From positions 1 to 64,000 of the forward strand of contig JAFKGE010000035.1 in NCBI GenBank assembly GCA_017307865.1: a stretch of 64,000 nt of DNA, in the 5' to 3' direction. Source of the DNA: Burkholderiales bacterium. GTDB taxonomy: Bacteria > Pseudomonadota > Gammaproteobacteria > Burkholderiales > Burkholderiaceae_C. Each line of letters begins with the position of its first letter. Within the stretch, counting starts at the first letter, position 1. Both the position numbers and the translations under genes were made by a program. The notes under the pieces are model-generated. The model did not search any database, was not told the DNA's origin, and saw only the letters and a list, made by a program, of their open reading frames with translations. Shown piece after piece: positions 1 through 8,483 of the stretch.

Positions 1-33
1 CCTCTGGTATGCAACGATTCCGCTTGTCTACCG

Positions 34-146
34 TTTTGTGCCCATCCGCCCGTCGGAAACCGCTCACGTGCGCCGAGATCAATCCTCGATGGCACATAAG
101 AAAACAGGGCACAAAAGGTGCATTTTGTGGCGCGCCACAAAATGCG
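34..146. promoter_or_regulatory. Clustered palindromic half-sites (probable operator)
   Basis: Heptamers CACAAAA or TTTTGTG occur at 34-40, 110-116, 123-129 and 136-142. The last three alternate in orientation and their centres are exactly 13 bp apart. The two right-hand sites form a perfect 26-bp palindrome at 120-145 whose centre is GGCGCGCC. The site at 34-43 (TTTTGTGCCC) is the reverse complement of 107-116. No gene is visible in bases 1-267 and the next gene starts at 268, so this is best read as a regulator-binding region for that gene. The regulator is not identified. Confidence 0.6.
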
Positions 147-267
147 AAATCATCCTTGCAAAGACGTTGAACGAAAGCCGTGATTATGGTGGCGCCGCGC
201 GCGCCTCTCGCCCCACGTGATACAAACCCATCATCCATCGCCCGCCACTTATGAAAGGACCAGGCCC

Positions 268-864
268 ATGACCGCCCGCTACCCGCTGCCCGACCTGAAC
301 AGCCTGCCCGAGGACCTGAAAACCAAGATCCTGGGGGTGCAGGAAAAGGCCGGCTTCATCCCCAACGTGTTCCTGGCGCTGGCGCGCCGCCCGGCCGAAT
401 GGCGCGCCTTCTTCGCCTACCACGACGCGCTGATGGAGCCCGAGAGCGTGGGCCGCAGCAGCCACCTGAGCAAGGGCGACCGCGAAATGATCGTGGTGGC
501 CACCAGCAGCGCCAACGGCTGCCTGTACTGCGTGGTGGCGCACGGCGCGCTGCTGCGCATCTACGAGAAAAAGCCCCTGGTGACCGACCAGGTGGCCACC
601 AACTGGCGCAAGGCCGACATCACGCCGCGCCAAAAGGCCATGCTGGAGTTTGCGATGAAGGTGTGCCTGCGCTCCAGCGAACTGGGCGAGGAGGACTTCG
701 CCCCGCTGCACGCGCACGGCTTCGACGACGAGGACATCTGGGACATCGCCGCCATCACCGCCTTCTTCGGCCTGTCCAACCGCATCGCCTCGTTCAGCAA
801 CATGGCGCCCAACCCCGAGTTCTACCTGATGGGACGCGTGCCGCGCGAGAAGAAGGCCGGCTGA
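268..864 (+). CDS. Peroxidase-related CMD/AhpD-family enzyme
   Basis: The 198-residue protein belongs to the carboxymuconolactone decarboxylase/alkylhydroperoxidase-D-like fold. It carries the family redox motif C85-x-x-C88-x3-H92 (CLYCVVAHG), which in AhpD relatives gives thiol-dependent hydroperoxide reduction through the cysteine pair. The length and the LPEDLKTKI opening match the 'uncharacterised peroxidase-related enzyme' subgroup, whose substrate is not known. The ATG at 268 is preferred over the in-frame GTG at 217 because GAAAGGA lies just upstream of it. The gene stands alone, convergent with the DoxX gene, and follows a striking cluster of palindromic half-sites, so it is probably regulated. 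No signal peptide is visible and the protein is probably cytoplasmic. The family is clear; the substrate is not. Confidence 0.85.
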   Translation: MTARYPLPDLNSLPEDLKTKILGVQEKAGFIPNVFLALARRPAEWRAFFAYHDALMEPESVGRSSHLSKGDREMIVVATSSANGCLYCVVAHGALLRIYEKKPLVTDQVATNWRKADITPRQKAMLEFAMKVCLRSSELGEEDFAPLHAHGFDDEDIWDIAAITAFFGLSNRIASFSNMAPNPEFYLMGRVPREKKAG

Positions 865-888
865 GACCGGCCGATGACCGCGCGCCGC

Positions 889-1275
889 TCAGCGCCGCCG
901 GCGCGCGTCGTCCAGCGCCAATGCGCCGCCACCGGCCGCGGCCAGATACAGGAAGATGAAGCAGAACAGCGCCGCCGACTCGCCGTGGTTCTGCAGCGGC
1001 AGCCACCAGTTGGCGGCCTTGGCGTGCGCCATCCAGTAGGCGAAGGCCATCTCGCCCGACAGGATGAAGGCCACCGGCCGCACGAACAGGCCCAGCACCA
1101 GCAGCGCGCCGCCCACCAGCTCCAGCACCATGGCCGCGCCGAACAGCGAGGCCAGGGGCGTGCCGCCCGAGAATTTCATCCAGCCGTGCAGCAGCAACAT
1201 GTAGGCCGTCGTCACGCGCAGCAGGGCCAGCGCGTAGGGGCGCAGTCCGGACGTCGCCGAATCGCTGAAAGCCAT
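889..1275 (-). CDS. DoxX-family membrane protein
   Basis: The 128-residue protein has four hydrophobic segments typical of DoxX: LLRVTTAYMLLLHGWMKF, a VLELVGGALLVLGLF stretch, a VAFILSGEMAFAYW stretch and a C-terminal LFCFIFLYLAAAGG. Family members are small inner-membrane proteins, some linked to quinone or thiosulfate redox chemistry or to oxidative-stress complexes. No catalytic residue can be assigned here. The start at 1275 is chosen because AAAGGAG sits about 8 bases upstream; an upstream extension of the frame runs back into the tRNA gene and is not believable. It lies downstream of the tRNA-Val terminator and converges on the peroxidase gene, so it probably has its own promoter. The exact role is unknown. 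Confidence 0.85.
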   Translation of the reverse strand: MAFSDSATSGLRPYALALLRVTTAYMLLLHGWMKFSGGTPLASLFGAAMVLELVGGALLVLGLFVRPVAFILSGEMAFAYWMAHAKAANWWLPLQNHGESAALFCFIFLYLAAAGGGALALDDARRRR

Positions 1276-1381
1276 GAGCAATCTCCTTTGGGGTTGATGA
1301 CCGAGCGGCCAGTGTAGGGACGCGGGCCGCGTGTGACAACCCAGGCCGGCCGCGACCGGCCGCGCATCTTCCTCGGCCATG

Positions 1382-1413
1382 AAAAAAGCACCTGCGGTTT
1401 CCCGCAAGTGCTT
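1382..1413 (-). terminator. Intrinsic terminator after tRNA-Val
   Basis: On the minus strand a stem formed by 1402-1413 and 1386-1397 (AAGCACTTGCGG pairing with CCGCAGGTGCTT, with one mismatch) is followed by six T residues. It lies 9 bases beyond the 3' end of the tRNA and separates it from the DoxX gene. Confidence 0.85.
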
Positions 1414-1421
1414 GATATTCT

Positions 1422-1498
1422 TGGTAGGCGCGATTGGATTCGAACCAACGACCCCCACCATGTCAAGGTGATGCTCTAACCAACTGAGCTACGCGCCT
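1422..1498 (-). tRNA. tRNA-Val (GAC)
   Basis: This is a 77-nt cloverleaf with CCA encoded at the 3' end (complement of 1422-1424). The acceptor stem pairs AGGCGCG with CGCGCCT. The D-loop contains AGCTCAGTTGGTTAGAGC, the anticodon arm CCTTGACATGG carries the GAC anticodon, and the T-arm contains GGTTCGAATCC. GAC reads the valine codons GTC and GTT. It lies downstream of relA on the same strand and is followed by its own terminator. Confidence 0.96.
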
Positions 1499-1564
1499 GC
1501 ACATCGATTCGAAGCCGGCAAGTATAGCAAATCGGCTGCCCTCTTCCGGCCCCTCTCCCGCCCC

Positions 1565-3772
1565 TCATTTGCGGCGCGCGCGCCGCACCCCCGCCACGTC
1601 GCGCACCCCGTGCAGCACCTGGGCCAGGCGGCCGGTGTCGGCCACCTCGACGGTGAAGGTCATCTGGGCCCAGCCCTTGACGGATTGGGTCTGCACGCCG
1701 ATGACGTTCATCTTCTCGCGCGCGAAGACGTCGGAGATGTCGCGCAGCAGGCCCTGGCGGTCCACCGCCTCGACCGAGACGTCGACCGGATAGGCCGGCG
1801 CGCGGCCGGTGGCCGGCGTGCTCCAAGCCACCTCGATCACGCGCTCGGGGTCGCGCGCCTGCAGGTCGCGAAAGCTGGGGCAGTCGCGCCGGTGAATGCT
1901 GACGCCACGCCCGCGCGTGACGTAGCCGGCGATGGGGTCGGGCGGTGCCGGCTTGCAGCAGCGCGCCGGCTGGGTGAGCAGCGAGTCCAGCCCCACCACC
2001 AGCACGCCGCCGCGCCCGCCGGCCTCGGCCGGGGCCTTGCGCTGCAGCAGCTGGGCGTCGGCGTCGGGCGCGGGTTCGGGCGGATGCAGGGCGGTGGCGA
2101 TGCTGCGCAGCGACAGCTCGTCCTTGCCCACGGTCTCGAACAGCGCATCGGGCGTCTTGAAGCCCAGGCTGGCGGCCAGCTGGTCCAGCGCCAGCGCGGT
2201 GCGGCCTTCGCGCTGCAGCAGCTTTTCGACCATCTCGCGGCCGCGGGCGGTGGTCTCGCGCGCGTGCTGGGCATTGAACCAGGCGCGCACCTTGGCCTTG
2301 GCGCGGCTGGACGCCAGGTAGCCCAGCTCGGCGTTGAGCCAGTCGCGCGAGGGCCCGCCCTCCTTGGCGGCGCTGATCTCCACCGTCTGGCCGTTCTTGA
2401 GCGCGGTGTTCAGCGGCACCATGGCGCCGTCGACGCGCGCGCCGCGGCAGCGGTGGCCCAGGTCGGTGTGCACGGTGTAGGCAAAGTCCACCGGCGTGGC
2501 GCCCGCCGGCAGCTCGACCACCGCGGCCTCGGGCGTCAGCACGTAGATGCGGTCGTCCAGCAGGCCGTGCTGGGCGGCGCCAGAGAGGTCGCGCTCCCAG
2601 GCCAGCAGCTGGCGCAGCACGGCGATCTTGGCGTCGTACTGGCTGGCGGCGCTGACGCCGACGTAGCCCTTGGCGCCGGCCTCCTTGTAGGCCCAGTGCG
2701 CGGCCACACCGTGCTCGGCGTGCTGGTGCATGGCGCGGGTGCGGATCTGGATTTCCCAGGCGCGGCCGTCGGCATCGCGCACCACCGTGTGCAGCGACTG
2801 ATAGCCGTTGACCTTAGGCTTGGCGATGTAGTCGTCGAACTCGCCCGGCACCGGGGCGAAGTGCTGGTGCACCCAGTCCAGCGCGGCGTAGCAGTCGGCC
2901 ACGCTGGACACGATGATGCGCAGCGCGCGCACGTCGAACACGTGCTCGAAATCCAGACCCTTGCCGCGCATCTTGCGCACGATCGAGCTGATGTGCTTGG
3001 GCCGCCCGCTCACCGCGGCGTCGATGCCCTGGGCGCGCAACGCGGTCTCGATCTGGGCGCGGCGCTGCTCCAGCGCGGCCTCGCGCTCGCTGCGTTTTTC
3101 GTCCAGCAGGCCGGCGATCTGGCGGTAGGTGTCGGGCTCCTGGGCGCGGAAGATCAGGTCTTCCATCTCCCACTTGATCTGCCAGATGCCCAGGCGGTTG
3201 GCCAGCGGCGCGAACACCTCGTGCGCCTCGCGCAGCACGCTGGGCGCCAGCGGCAGGCGCTGCGCCGTGCACCAGCGCAGGGTTTGCAGGCGCGAGGCCA
3301 GGCGCAGCAGCACCACGCGCAGGTCGCGCGAGAAGGCCAGCAGCATCTTGCGCACCGCCTCGGTCTGCTGACCGGCCAGCTCGGAGTCCGAGGGCAGCTC
3401 GGCGCGCCCGGCGCGCGAGCGCTGCTGCACCTGCTCCAGCTTGGCGGTTTCGACCGCCAGGCGGGCGAAGTTGTCGCCGAAGACCTTGCCGATCACCTCG
3501 TCGGGGCGGTTCAGCTGCGCGCAGGCATAGCTCAGGTAGGCCGCGGCCTGGATGGTCTCGGCGCCGCCGATGCCGGCCAGGATGTCGGCCACCGCGTCGG
3601 CGTGGGCCAGCAGGTTCTCGCCCGAGGGCGTGGTTTCGCCCGCCAGCAGGGGCTCGGCAAAGCTGCGCGCACGCCCGCGCACGCCGGCCTGCGGATCGGG
3701 CTCGTTGACGGCCGCGACCACGCCGGCCAGCGGCGCGCCGGAGGCAGCAGTGAGGGGGGCGGCGAGCTTCAT
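1565..3772 (-). CDS. relA: (p)ppGpp synthetase RelA (GTP pyrophosphokinase)
   Basis: The 735-residue protein transfers pyrophosphate from ATP to GTP or GDP to make the stringent-response alarmone. It shows an N-terminal HD-like region in which the metal-binding HD pair is replaced (YLSYACAQL where hydrolases have LLHD). The synthetase domain carries EFDDYIAKPK near residue 310, the ExDD signature of RelA rather than the RxKD of bifunctional SpoT. A TGS domain begins near residue 407 (DRIYVLTPEAA), followed by a conserved-cysteine region (ARCCKP) and a C-terminal ACT domain from about residue 655. It is therefore probably a synthesis-only enzyme, ribosome-associated and activated by uncharged tRNA. 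Its ATG overlaps the stop of the hydrolase gene (ATGA), implying translational coupling. tRNA-Val follows. Confidence 0.95.
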   Translation of the reverse strand: MKLAAPLTAASGAPLAGVVAAVNEPDPQAGVRGRARSFAEPLLAGETTPSGENLLAHADAVADILAGIGGAETIQAAAYLSYACAQLNRPDEVIGKVFGDNFARLAVETAKLEQVQQRSRAGRAELPSDSELAGQQTEAVRKMLLAFSRDLRVVLLRLASRLQTLRWCTAQRLPLAPSVLREAHEVFAPLANRLGIWQIKWEMEDLIFRAQEPDTYRQIAGLLDEKRSEREAALEQRRAQIETALRAQGIDAAVSGRPKHISSIVRKMRGKGLDFEHVFDVRALRIIVSSVADCYAALDWVHQHFAPVPGEFDDYIAKPKVNGYQSLHTVVRDADGRAWEIQIRTRAMHQHAEHGVAAHWAYKEAGAKGYVGVSAASQYDAKIAVLRQLLAWERDLSGAAQHGLLDDRIYVLTPEAAVVELPAGATPVDFAYTVHTDLGHRCRGARVDGAMVPLNTALKNGQTVEISAAKEGGPSRDWLNAELGYLASSRAKAKVRAWFNAQHARETTARGREMVEKLLQREGRTALALDQLAASLGFKTPDALFETVGKDELSLRSIATALHPPEPAPDADAQLLQRKAPAEAGGRGGVLVVGLDSLLTQPARCCKPAPPDPIAGYVTRGRGVSIHRRDCPSFRDLQARDPERVIEVAWSTPATGRAPAYPVDVSVEAVDRQGLLRDISDVFAREKMNVIGVQTQSVKGWAQMTFTVEVADTGRLAQVLHGVRDVAGVRRARRK

Positions 3773-4701
3773 GGGCGCGCTCCCGCCGTGGGCAGCAGAA
3801 AGTCCGTCACCGCCCGCACCTGGTCGTCGGCGATCAGCATGGGCGCGTGGCCCACGCCGGCGAATTCGATCAGGCGCGCGCGCGGCCCGCTCTCGCCCAT
3901 GCGGCGCGCGGTGTCCGGCGACAGCAGGTCCGAGTCGGCGCCGCGCAGCAGCAGCACCTGCGCCGCGATCTGTTCGTAGGCCCGCCACAGGATGGCGTCG
4001 CCCTGCGCCAGCGCGTCGCGCGTGAGGCTGGCCATGGGCACGGCAATGGCGGGGTCGCTGCACAGGCGCCAGCCGCCGCCGGGCAAGGCTTGCAGCATGG
4101 GCCGCGTCAGGTTCAGCCAGTCGGCATCCGGGATCGGCCCGAAGCCCAGCGACAGCGCCCGCAGGTAGCGCGCCGCCGCCTCCACCGAGTCAAAGCGCTC
4201 GGGCGCCTTGCCCGCGTACTCCTGAATGCGCTGGATGGCCAGCCATTCGATGCTGGGGCCGACGTCGTTGAGCACCATCCGCCCAGGCGCCACCGGCAGC
4301 GGCAGGCCGGGCGTGCCCGCCACCAGCATGCCGATGATGCCGCCCATGCTGGTGCCCACCCAGTCCAGCGCGGCGACCGGCGCCTGCGCGTGCAGTCGGG
4401 CCAGCAGGCTCAGCGTGTCGGCCACGTAGGTGGGGTACTGGTAGCCCATGGGGTCTGGCAGCCAGGCGCTTTGCCCGCGCCCGACGACGTCGGGGCAGGC
4501 CACGCGCACGCTACCGCCCTGCGCGGCGGCGCGTGCCACCAGCGCGCGCGCCAGCACGTCGAAGTCGCGCCCCTGGCGCGTCAGCCCGTGCACGCAGACG
4601 ATCAGGTGCGGCGCCTGCGCCGCGCCCCACTGCCACCATGCCAGGCGGTGCTGGCCGGTCGAACCGGGACAGTCGAGATGGTGCAGCGTGGGCTCGGACA
4701 T
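3769..4701 (-). CDS. Alpha/beta hydrolase
   Basis: The 310-residue protein has the alpha/beta-hydrolase fold. An HG loop lies early (CVHGLTRQGRDFD), followed by the nucleophile elbow G-T-S-M-G (WVGTSMGGIIG), a later acidic region and the catalytic histidine in GVGHAP near the C terminus. Relatives include esterases, lactonases and haloperoxidase-like enzymes; nothing identifies the substrate. The start at 4701 is chosen because it aligns with the usual beginning of the fold; an in-frame start 33 bases upstream is possible, and neither has a strong Shine-Dalgarno. The gene is first in a two-gene unit with relA, overlapping by 4 bases. Repeat copy a and the SIMPL gene lie on its upstream side. 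Confidence 0.85.
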   Translation of the reverse strand: MSEPTLHHLDCPGSTGQHRLAWWQWGAAQAPHLIVCVHGLTRQGRDFDVLARALVARAAAQGGSVRVACPDVVGRGQSAWLPDPMGYQYPTYVADTLSLLARLHAQAPVAALDWVGTSMGGIIGMLVAGTPGLPLPVAPGRMVLNDVGPSIEWLAIQRIQEYAGKAPERFDSVEAAARYLRALSLGFGPIPDADWLNLTRPMLQALPGGGWRLCSDPAIAVPMASLTRDALAQGDAILWRAYEQIAAQVLLLRGADSDLLSPDTARRMGESGPRARLIEFAGVGHAPMLIADDQVRAVTDFLLPTAGARP

Positions 4702-4824
4702 GATGGATGCGCGACGACAAGGCGCCCGTGACACGGCGGGGTTTTCGCCTGCATCCTAAATCAAAGCCCGCGGCCCTTGCAGCCGCGTCACTGCGCGCGC
4801 GGTGCAGGGGTTGCCGATTGAAAT

Positions 4825-4887
4825 ACTATCAATATAATAGCTTCTCGCGCTTGTCCATCAAGCGCCAGCGGCCTTTTTGACACCCAA
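4825..4887 (+). repeat. Interspersed ~65-bp repeat, copy a
   Basis: This is a copy of the two-hairpin repeat that recurs through the window. The left part resembles CTATCAATATAATAGCTTC and the right part carries GCGCTTG-TCCAT-CAAGCGC, a 7-bp stem, followed by CAGCGGCC. It ends one base before the stop codon of the SIMPL-domain gene. Confidence 0.8.
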
Positions 4888-5631
4888 TCAGCGCGCCTGG
4901 ACGGAGCCCGACACCGTGACGTGCACGATGCCGCGGCCCGGCTCCACCGGCGGCGCCACGGGGGCGGCCGAGGCCATGGCCACGCGGTTCAGGCCGTAGG
5001 GGCGCGGCGCATCGCCCTGCTCGTCGCTGCTGATGGCGACCTCGCGCAGCGTGTAGTCGGCAAAGCCGAAGGCGCGCGCGATCTCGCCCGCCTTGGCGCG
5101 AAAGCGCGCGATGGCCTGCGCCTGCGCCTGGCCTTCCAGCCGCTCGCGCTGCTCGCGGCTCAGGCCGAAGCCCATGCCGGCCACGCTCATGGCGCTGGCA
5201 CGCGCCGCCGCCTGGGTGATGCGGGTGAAGTCGCGCCCCTGCAGCACCACGCTGGCGCGGCCCTGCCAGCCGTTGATGCGGCCTTCGCGGTCGTAGCGCG
5301 GCAGCACGCTGAACTCGCCCGTGTGCACCTCCATCTGGCCGGCCTGGGAATCCTTGCGCAGGGCGGCCAGCGCCTGGTCGACGGTCTGGCTCAGCTCATT
5401 CTGGACGGCCGCGGCATCGGTGCCTTCGCGCGTGGTGGCGAGGGTGAGCGTCAGCAGGTCCTGCGGCGCCTCGGCTTGGCCGCTGGCCGACAGCTGCAGC
5501 ACGTTGGCCGGGCCTGCGGAGGCGGCTGCGGCCGCGCCGGCCACGGCCAGGTTCTGGATGCCGGCGGCCTGGGCCGTGACCCAGCCGAGGCCCAAGGCCA
5601 AGGCCATCGAGGTGTTCAAGATCATGCGCAT
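4888..5631 (-). CDS. SIMPL (DUF541) domain secreted protein
   Basis: The 247-residue protein starts with a signal peptide (hydrophobic MALALGLGWVTAQA) and continues as a SIMPL/DUF541 domain. Family features are LQLSASGQAEAPQDLLTLTL near the mature N terminus and a C-terminal beta hairpin ending VHVTVSGSVQAR. Family members are periplasmic or outer-membrane associated; some (for example BP26 of Brucella) form channel-like oligomers, but a biochemical role is generally not known. Two ATGs six bases apart (5631 and 5625) could start it, and neither has a strong ribosome-binding site. The stop codon abuts repeat copy a. A small secreted protein follows upstream in the same orientation, 102 bases away, but a shared transcript is not shown. 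Confidence 0.85.
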   Translation of the reverse strand: MRMILNTSMALALGLGWVTAQAAGIQNLAVAGAAAAASAGPANVLQLSASGQAEAPQDLLTLTLATTREGTDAAAVQNELSQTVDQALAALRKDSQAGQMEVHTGEFSVLPRYDREGRINGWQGRASVVLQGRDFTRITQAAARASAMSVAGMGFGLSREQRERLEGQAQAQAIARFRAKAGEIARAFGFADYTLREVAISSDEQGDAPRPYGLNRVAMASAAPVAPPVEPGRGIVHVTVSGSVQAR

Positions 5632-5733
5632 GGCGCGGGTATCCCGGTGAATTGAGGTGCCCGTGCCAAGGCGGCGCGGGCTGCGGACGATGATAGCCGC
5701 CACCCGCGCGCAGTCGCGTTCAGGCGCCGCGGC

Positions 5734-6063
5734 TCAGCGGGCCGAGCGCGCGTCGGTGACCGGGCTGACGACCGCGCTGGGCGCCGCGCCGCTGCCGCGC
5801 CGGATCTGCTCACGCAGCTCCTGGCGCTGGGCCGCCGTCAGCCGCCGGTCGTCCACCGAGCGCTCGGCGCCGCGCTGGCGGTACTCGGCCTCGACGGCCA
5901 TCCACAAGGGGCTGCGCTGCGGCAGGCGCTGGACGGCCTTGTCCTCGCTGGCGGCGCGCGCGCCGGCCTCGTCGGTGGGGACGGGCGCCATCTGCGCCGC
6001 CGCCGGCACCGATCCCATCATGGCGCCCAGCAGCGCCGCACCGACAAACATCGCGAACTTCAT
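5734..6063 (-). CDS. Small secreted protein, unknown function
   Basis: The 109-residue product has a clear signal peptide (MKFAMFVGAALLGAMMG, cleavage likely after VPAAA). The mature part is about 85 residues, mostly charged, with a predicted helical segment SVDDRRLTAAQRQELREQIR. The motif 'DRRLTxxQRxELREQIR' followed by a flexible tail is common in small exported Burkholderiales proteins, but I cannot name a family. The start at 6063 is supported by AGGTG upstream. It is divergent from ompR, with 179 bases between them, so the OmpR regulator could act on it; this is only a positional inference. Confidence 0.7.
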   Translation of the reverse strand: MKFAMFVGAALLGAMMGSVPAAAQMAPVPTDEAGARAASEDKAVQRLPQRSPLWMAVEAEYRQRGAERSVDDRRLTAAQRQELREQIRRGSGAAPSAVVSPVTDARSAR

Positions 6064-6242
6064 GTATTTCACCTGCCACCTGCGACGATCGCACGAGCCG
6101 GCCGTGAGCGTCCTGTCGATCGCGCCTGCCTGGGGCAACAGATGTAACATGCTGAAAATCCAGCGCCGCCACGCGTCGAACCCTGTGGCATCGAGGTCAC
6201 AATGGGCCTGTTACAAATCGGACCGACCCGTCCATTCAAAAG

Positions 6243-6974
6243 ATGAACCAGGCAGTCAATCGAACCGACAAGATCGTGGTCGTCGACGACGACGCGCGCA
6301 TTCGCGACCTGCTGCGCCGCTATCTGGCGCAGGAAGGCTTCGAGGTCATCGTGGCCGAGGACGCCAAGGCGCTGGCGCGCATCATGCTGCGCGAGGCGAT
6401 CGACCTGATCGTGCTCGACCTGATGATGCCGGGCGAGGACGGCCTGTCGGTGTGCCGGCGCCTGCGCGCGGCCGGCGACAAGACCCCGGTCATCATGCTG
6501 ACGGCCAAGGGCGAGGACGTGGACCGCATCGTCGGCCTCGAAGTGGGCGCCGACGACTACCTGGGCAAGCCCTTCAATCCACGCGAGCTGCTGGCGCGCA
6601 TCCACGCCGTGCTGCGCCGCCGCCCGCCGCAGGAGGCACCGGGCGCGCCCTCGGCCGAGAACGAATCGGTCGCCTTCGGCCCCTTCCAGTTCGACCTGGG
6701 CGTGCGCGCGCTGCACAAGAACGGCGAGGAAATTTCGCTCACCACCGGCGAGTTCGCCATGCTCAAGGCCCTGGTGCGCCACCCGCGCCAGCCGCTGTCG
6801 CGCGAAAAGCTGGCCCAGCTGGCGCGCGGACGCGAGTTCGAGCCCTTCGACCGCAGCCTGGACGTGCAGGTCTCGCGCCTGCGCAAGCTGATCGAGCAGG
6901 ACCCGGCCAGCCCGCGCTACATCCAGACGGTGTGGGGCGTGGGCTACGTGTTCGTGCCCGACGGCAACGCCTGA
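6243..6974 (+). CDS. ompR: OmpR-type response regulator
   Basis: The 243-residue regulator has an N-terminal receiver domain with acidic pocket D15-D17 and phospho-acceptor D59 (LIVLDLMMPGEDG). The C-terminal winged-helix DNA-binding domain ends YIQTVWGVGYVFVPDG, which is almost the same as E. coli OmpR. In enterobacteria OmpR controls porins in response to osmotic and acid stress; here its targets are unknown. The sensor kinase gene begins 25 bases downstream on the same strand, so the two are an operon and a cognate pair. The ATG at 6243 is the only start consistent with the receiver domain. The divergent gene encodes a small exported protein. Confidence 0.93.
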   Translation: MNQAVNRTDKIVVVDDDARIRDLLRRYLAQEGFEVIVAEDAKALARIMLREAIDLIVLDLMMPGEDGLSVCRRLRAAGDKTPVIMLTAKGEDVDRIVGLEVGADDYLGKPFNPRELLARIHAVLRRRPPQEAPGAPSAENESVAFGPFQFDLGVRALHKNGEEISLTTGEFAMLKALVRHPRQPLSREKLAQLARGREFEPFDRSLDVQVSRLRKLIEQDPASPRYIQTVWGVGYVFVPDGNA

Positions 6975-6999
6975 CCGGCCTCGCCGCCTTGGCCCTGCG

Positions 7000-8478
7000 A
7001 TGACGACGGCCACGCCGACCCAGATCGACCTTCCCACCGAACCCGGCGCCAGCCACCCCGCGCCGCTCGATCCGGCCGACTCGATGAACGTGCCGCTCGA
7101 GGCCGAGCGGACGCCGGCGCCGCGCTGGCGCCTCAGCCTGTTCTGGCGCACCTTCTTCTTGTTGAGCGTGCTGCTGCTGGCCAGCGCCTGGGGCTGGTAC
7201 CAGCTGTTTCGCACCCAGGAGTACGAGCCGCGCGTGCTGGCCAACGCGCAGCAGATCGCCTCGCTGGTCAACCTCTCGCGCGCGGCGCTGATCCACTCCG
7301 ACGCCATCGCGCGCGTGTCGCTCATCAAGACCCTGGCCGACCAGGAAAAGGTGCGCATCCTGCCGCGCGAGCCCGGCGACAAGTACACGCCCTTCGCGCA
7401 AAACCGGCTGGAGCAGCGCATCAGCCACGAACTGGTGACGCGCTTGGGCGCGGGCACCGTGGTGGCCGGCAACGTCAACGGCGAAACCGGGCTGTGGGTG
7501 GGCTTTTCGATCGAGGGCGACTCGTACTGGCTGCTGATGGACCGCTCGCGCGTGGGCGCCCTGCTGGGCGGGCCTACCTGGCTGCTGTGGCTGGCCACCC
7601 TGGGGGCGGTGTCGGTGATCGGCGCGGCGGTGCTGGCGCGCTTCATCAACCGGCCGCTCAAGCAGCTGTCGATTGCCGCCGCGCGCGTGCGCGAGGGCAA
7701 CTACATGCACTCGCGCCTGGACGAAAGCACGCGCGCCAGCGAGATCCGCGAGGTCAACATCAGCTTCAACCGCATGGCCGAGCAGCTGTCGCTGATCGAG
7801 CAAGACCGCGCCGAGATGCTGGCCGGCGTCTCGCACGATTTGCGCACGCCGCTGGCGCGCCTGCGCCTGGAAACCGAAATGAGCGTGCCCGACGCCGAGG
7901 CGCGCGAGCACATGGCGGCCGACATCACGCAGGTGGACACCATCATCGGCAAGTTCCTGGACTACGCGCGGCCCGACCACATCGCGCTGGCGCCGATGCC
8001 GCTGGCCGCGCTGGTGCAGGCCGCCGTGCAGCCCTTTGCCGTGCACGAGGACATGCAGGTGCAGGTGACGGTGTCGCCGCAGCTGCGCGTGGTCGCCGAC
8101 GAGATCGAGCTGACGCGCGTGCTGTCCAACCTGCTGGAGAACGCGCGCCGCTACGGCCAGTCGCCCGACGACGGCATCACCCGCGTGCGCATCGCCGCCC
8201 TCGCGCAGGACCCCTGGGTGGTGCTGCGCGTGCGCGACCTGGGCCCGGGCGTGCCGCCCGACCAGCTGCCCATGCTGACGCGCCCCTTCTTTCGCGGCGA
8301 CAGCGCGCGCACCTCGGCCACGGGCTCGGGCCTGGGCCTGTCCATCGTCGTCAAGATGATCGAGAACATGGGCGGCACGCTGCAGCTGGCCAACCACCCC
8401 AGCGGCGGCCTGATGGCCACCATCCGCCTGCGCCGCGCCGACGGCGACGGGCCCGACTCGGCGCCCGGCTCGGCGTAG
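7000..8478 (+). CDS. EnvZ-type sensor histidine kinase
   Basis: The 492-residue inner-membrane kinase has a first membrane segment around residues 47-66 (FFLLSVLLLASAWGWY), a periplasmic sensor of about 120 residues and a second membrane segment (LWLATLGAVSVIGAAVLA). A HAMP linker follows. The H-box SHDLRTPLARLRLE places the phosphorylated histidine at about residue 279. The N-box NLLENARRYG and G-boxes DLGPGVPP and GSGLGLSIV form the ATPase domain. With the preceding OmpR it forms a two-component pair. The cytoplasmic N-terminal tail of about 45 residues is longer than in E. coli EnvZ, and an ATG at 7084 inside it is an alternative start. EnvZ orthology is inferred from the partner and from the architecture. 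Confidence 0.9.
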   Translation: MTTATPTQIDLPTEPGASHPAPLDPADSMNVPLEAERTPAPRWRLSLFWRTFFLLSVLLLASAWGWYQLFRTQEYEPRVLANAQQIASLVNLSRAALIHSDAIARVSLIKTLADQEKVRILPREPGDKYTPFAQNRLEQRISHELVTRLGAGTVVAGNVNGETGLWVGFSIEGDSYWLLMDRSRVGALLGGPTWLLWLATLGAVSVIGAAVLARFINRPLKQLSIAAARVREGNYMHSRLDESTRASEIREVNISFNRMAEQLSLIEQDRAEMLAGVSHDLRTPLARLRLETEMSVPDAEAREHMAADITQVDTIIGKFLDYARPDHIALAPMPLAALVQAAVQPFAVHEDMQVQVTVSPQLRVVADEIELTRVLSNLLENARRYGQSPDDGITRVRIAALAQDPWVVLRVRDLGPGVPPDQLPMLTRPFFRGDSARTSATGSGLGLSIVVKMIENMGGTLQLANHPSGGLMATIRLRRADGDGPDSAPGSA

Positions 8479-8483
8479 GGCCG

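Noticed and set aside
1565..3772. Bifunctional SpoT/Rel
   Set aside because: The HD hydrolase residues are replaced and the synthetase carries ExDD (EFDD), both RelA features.
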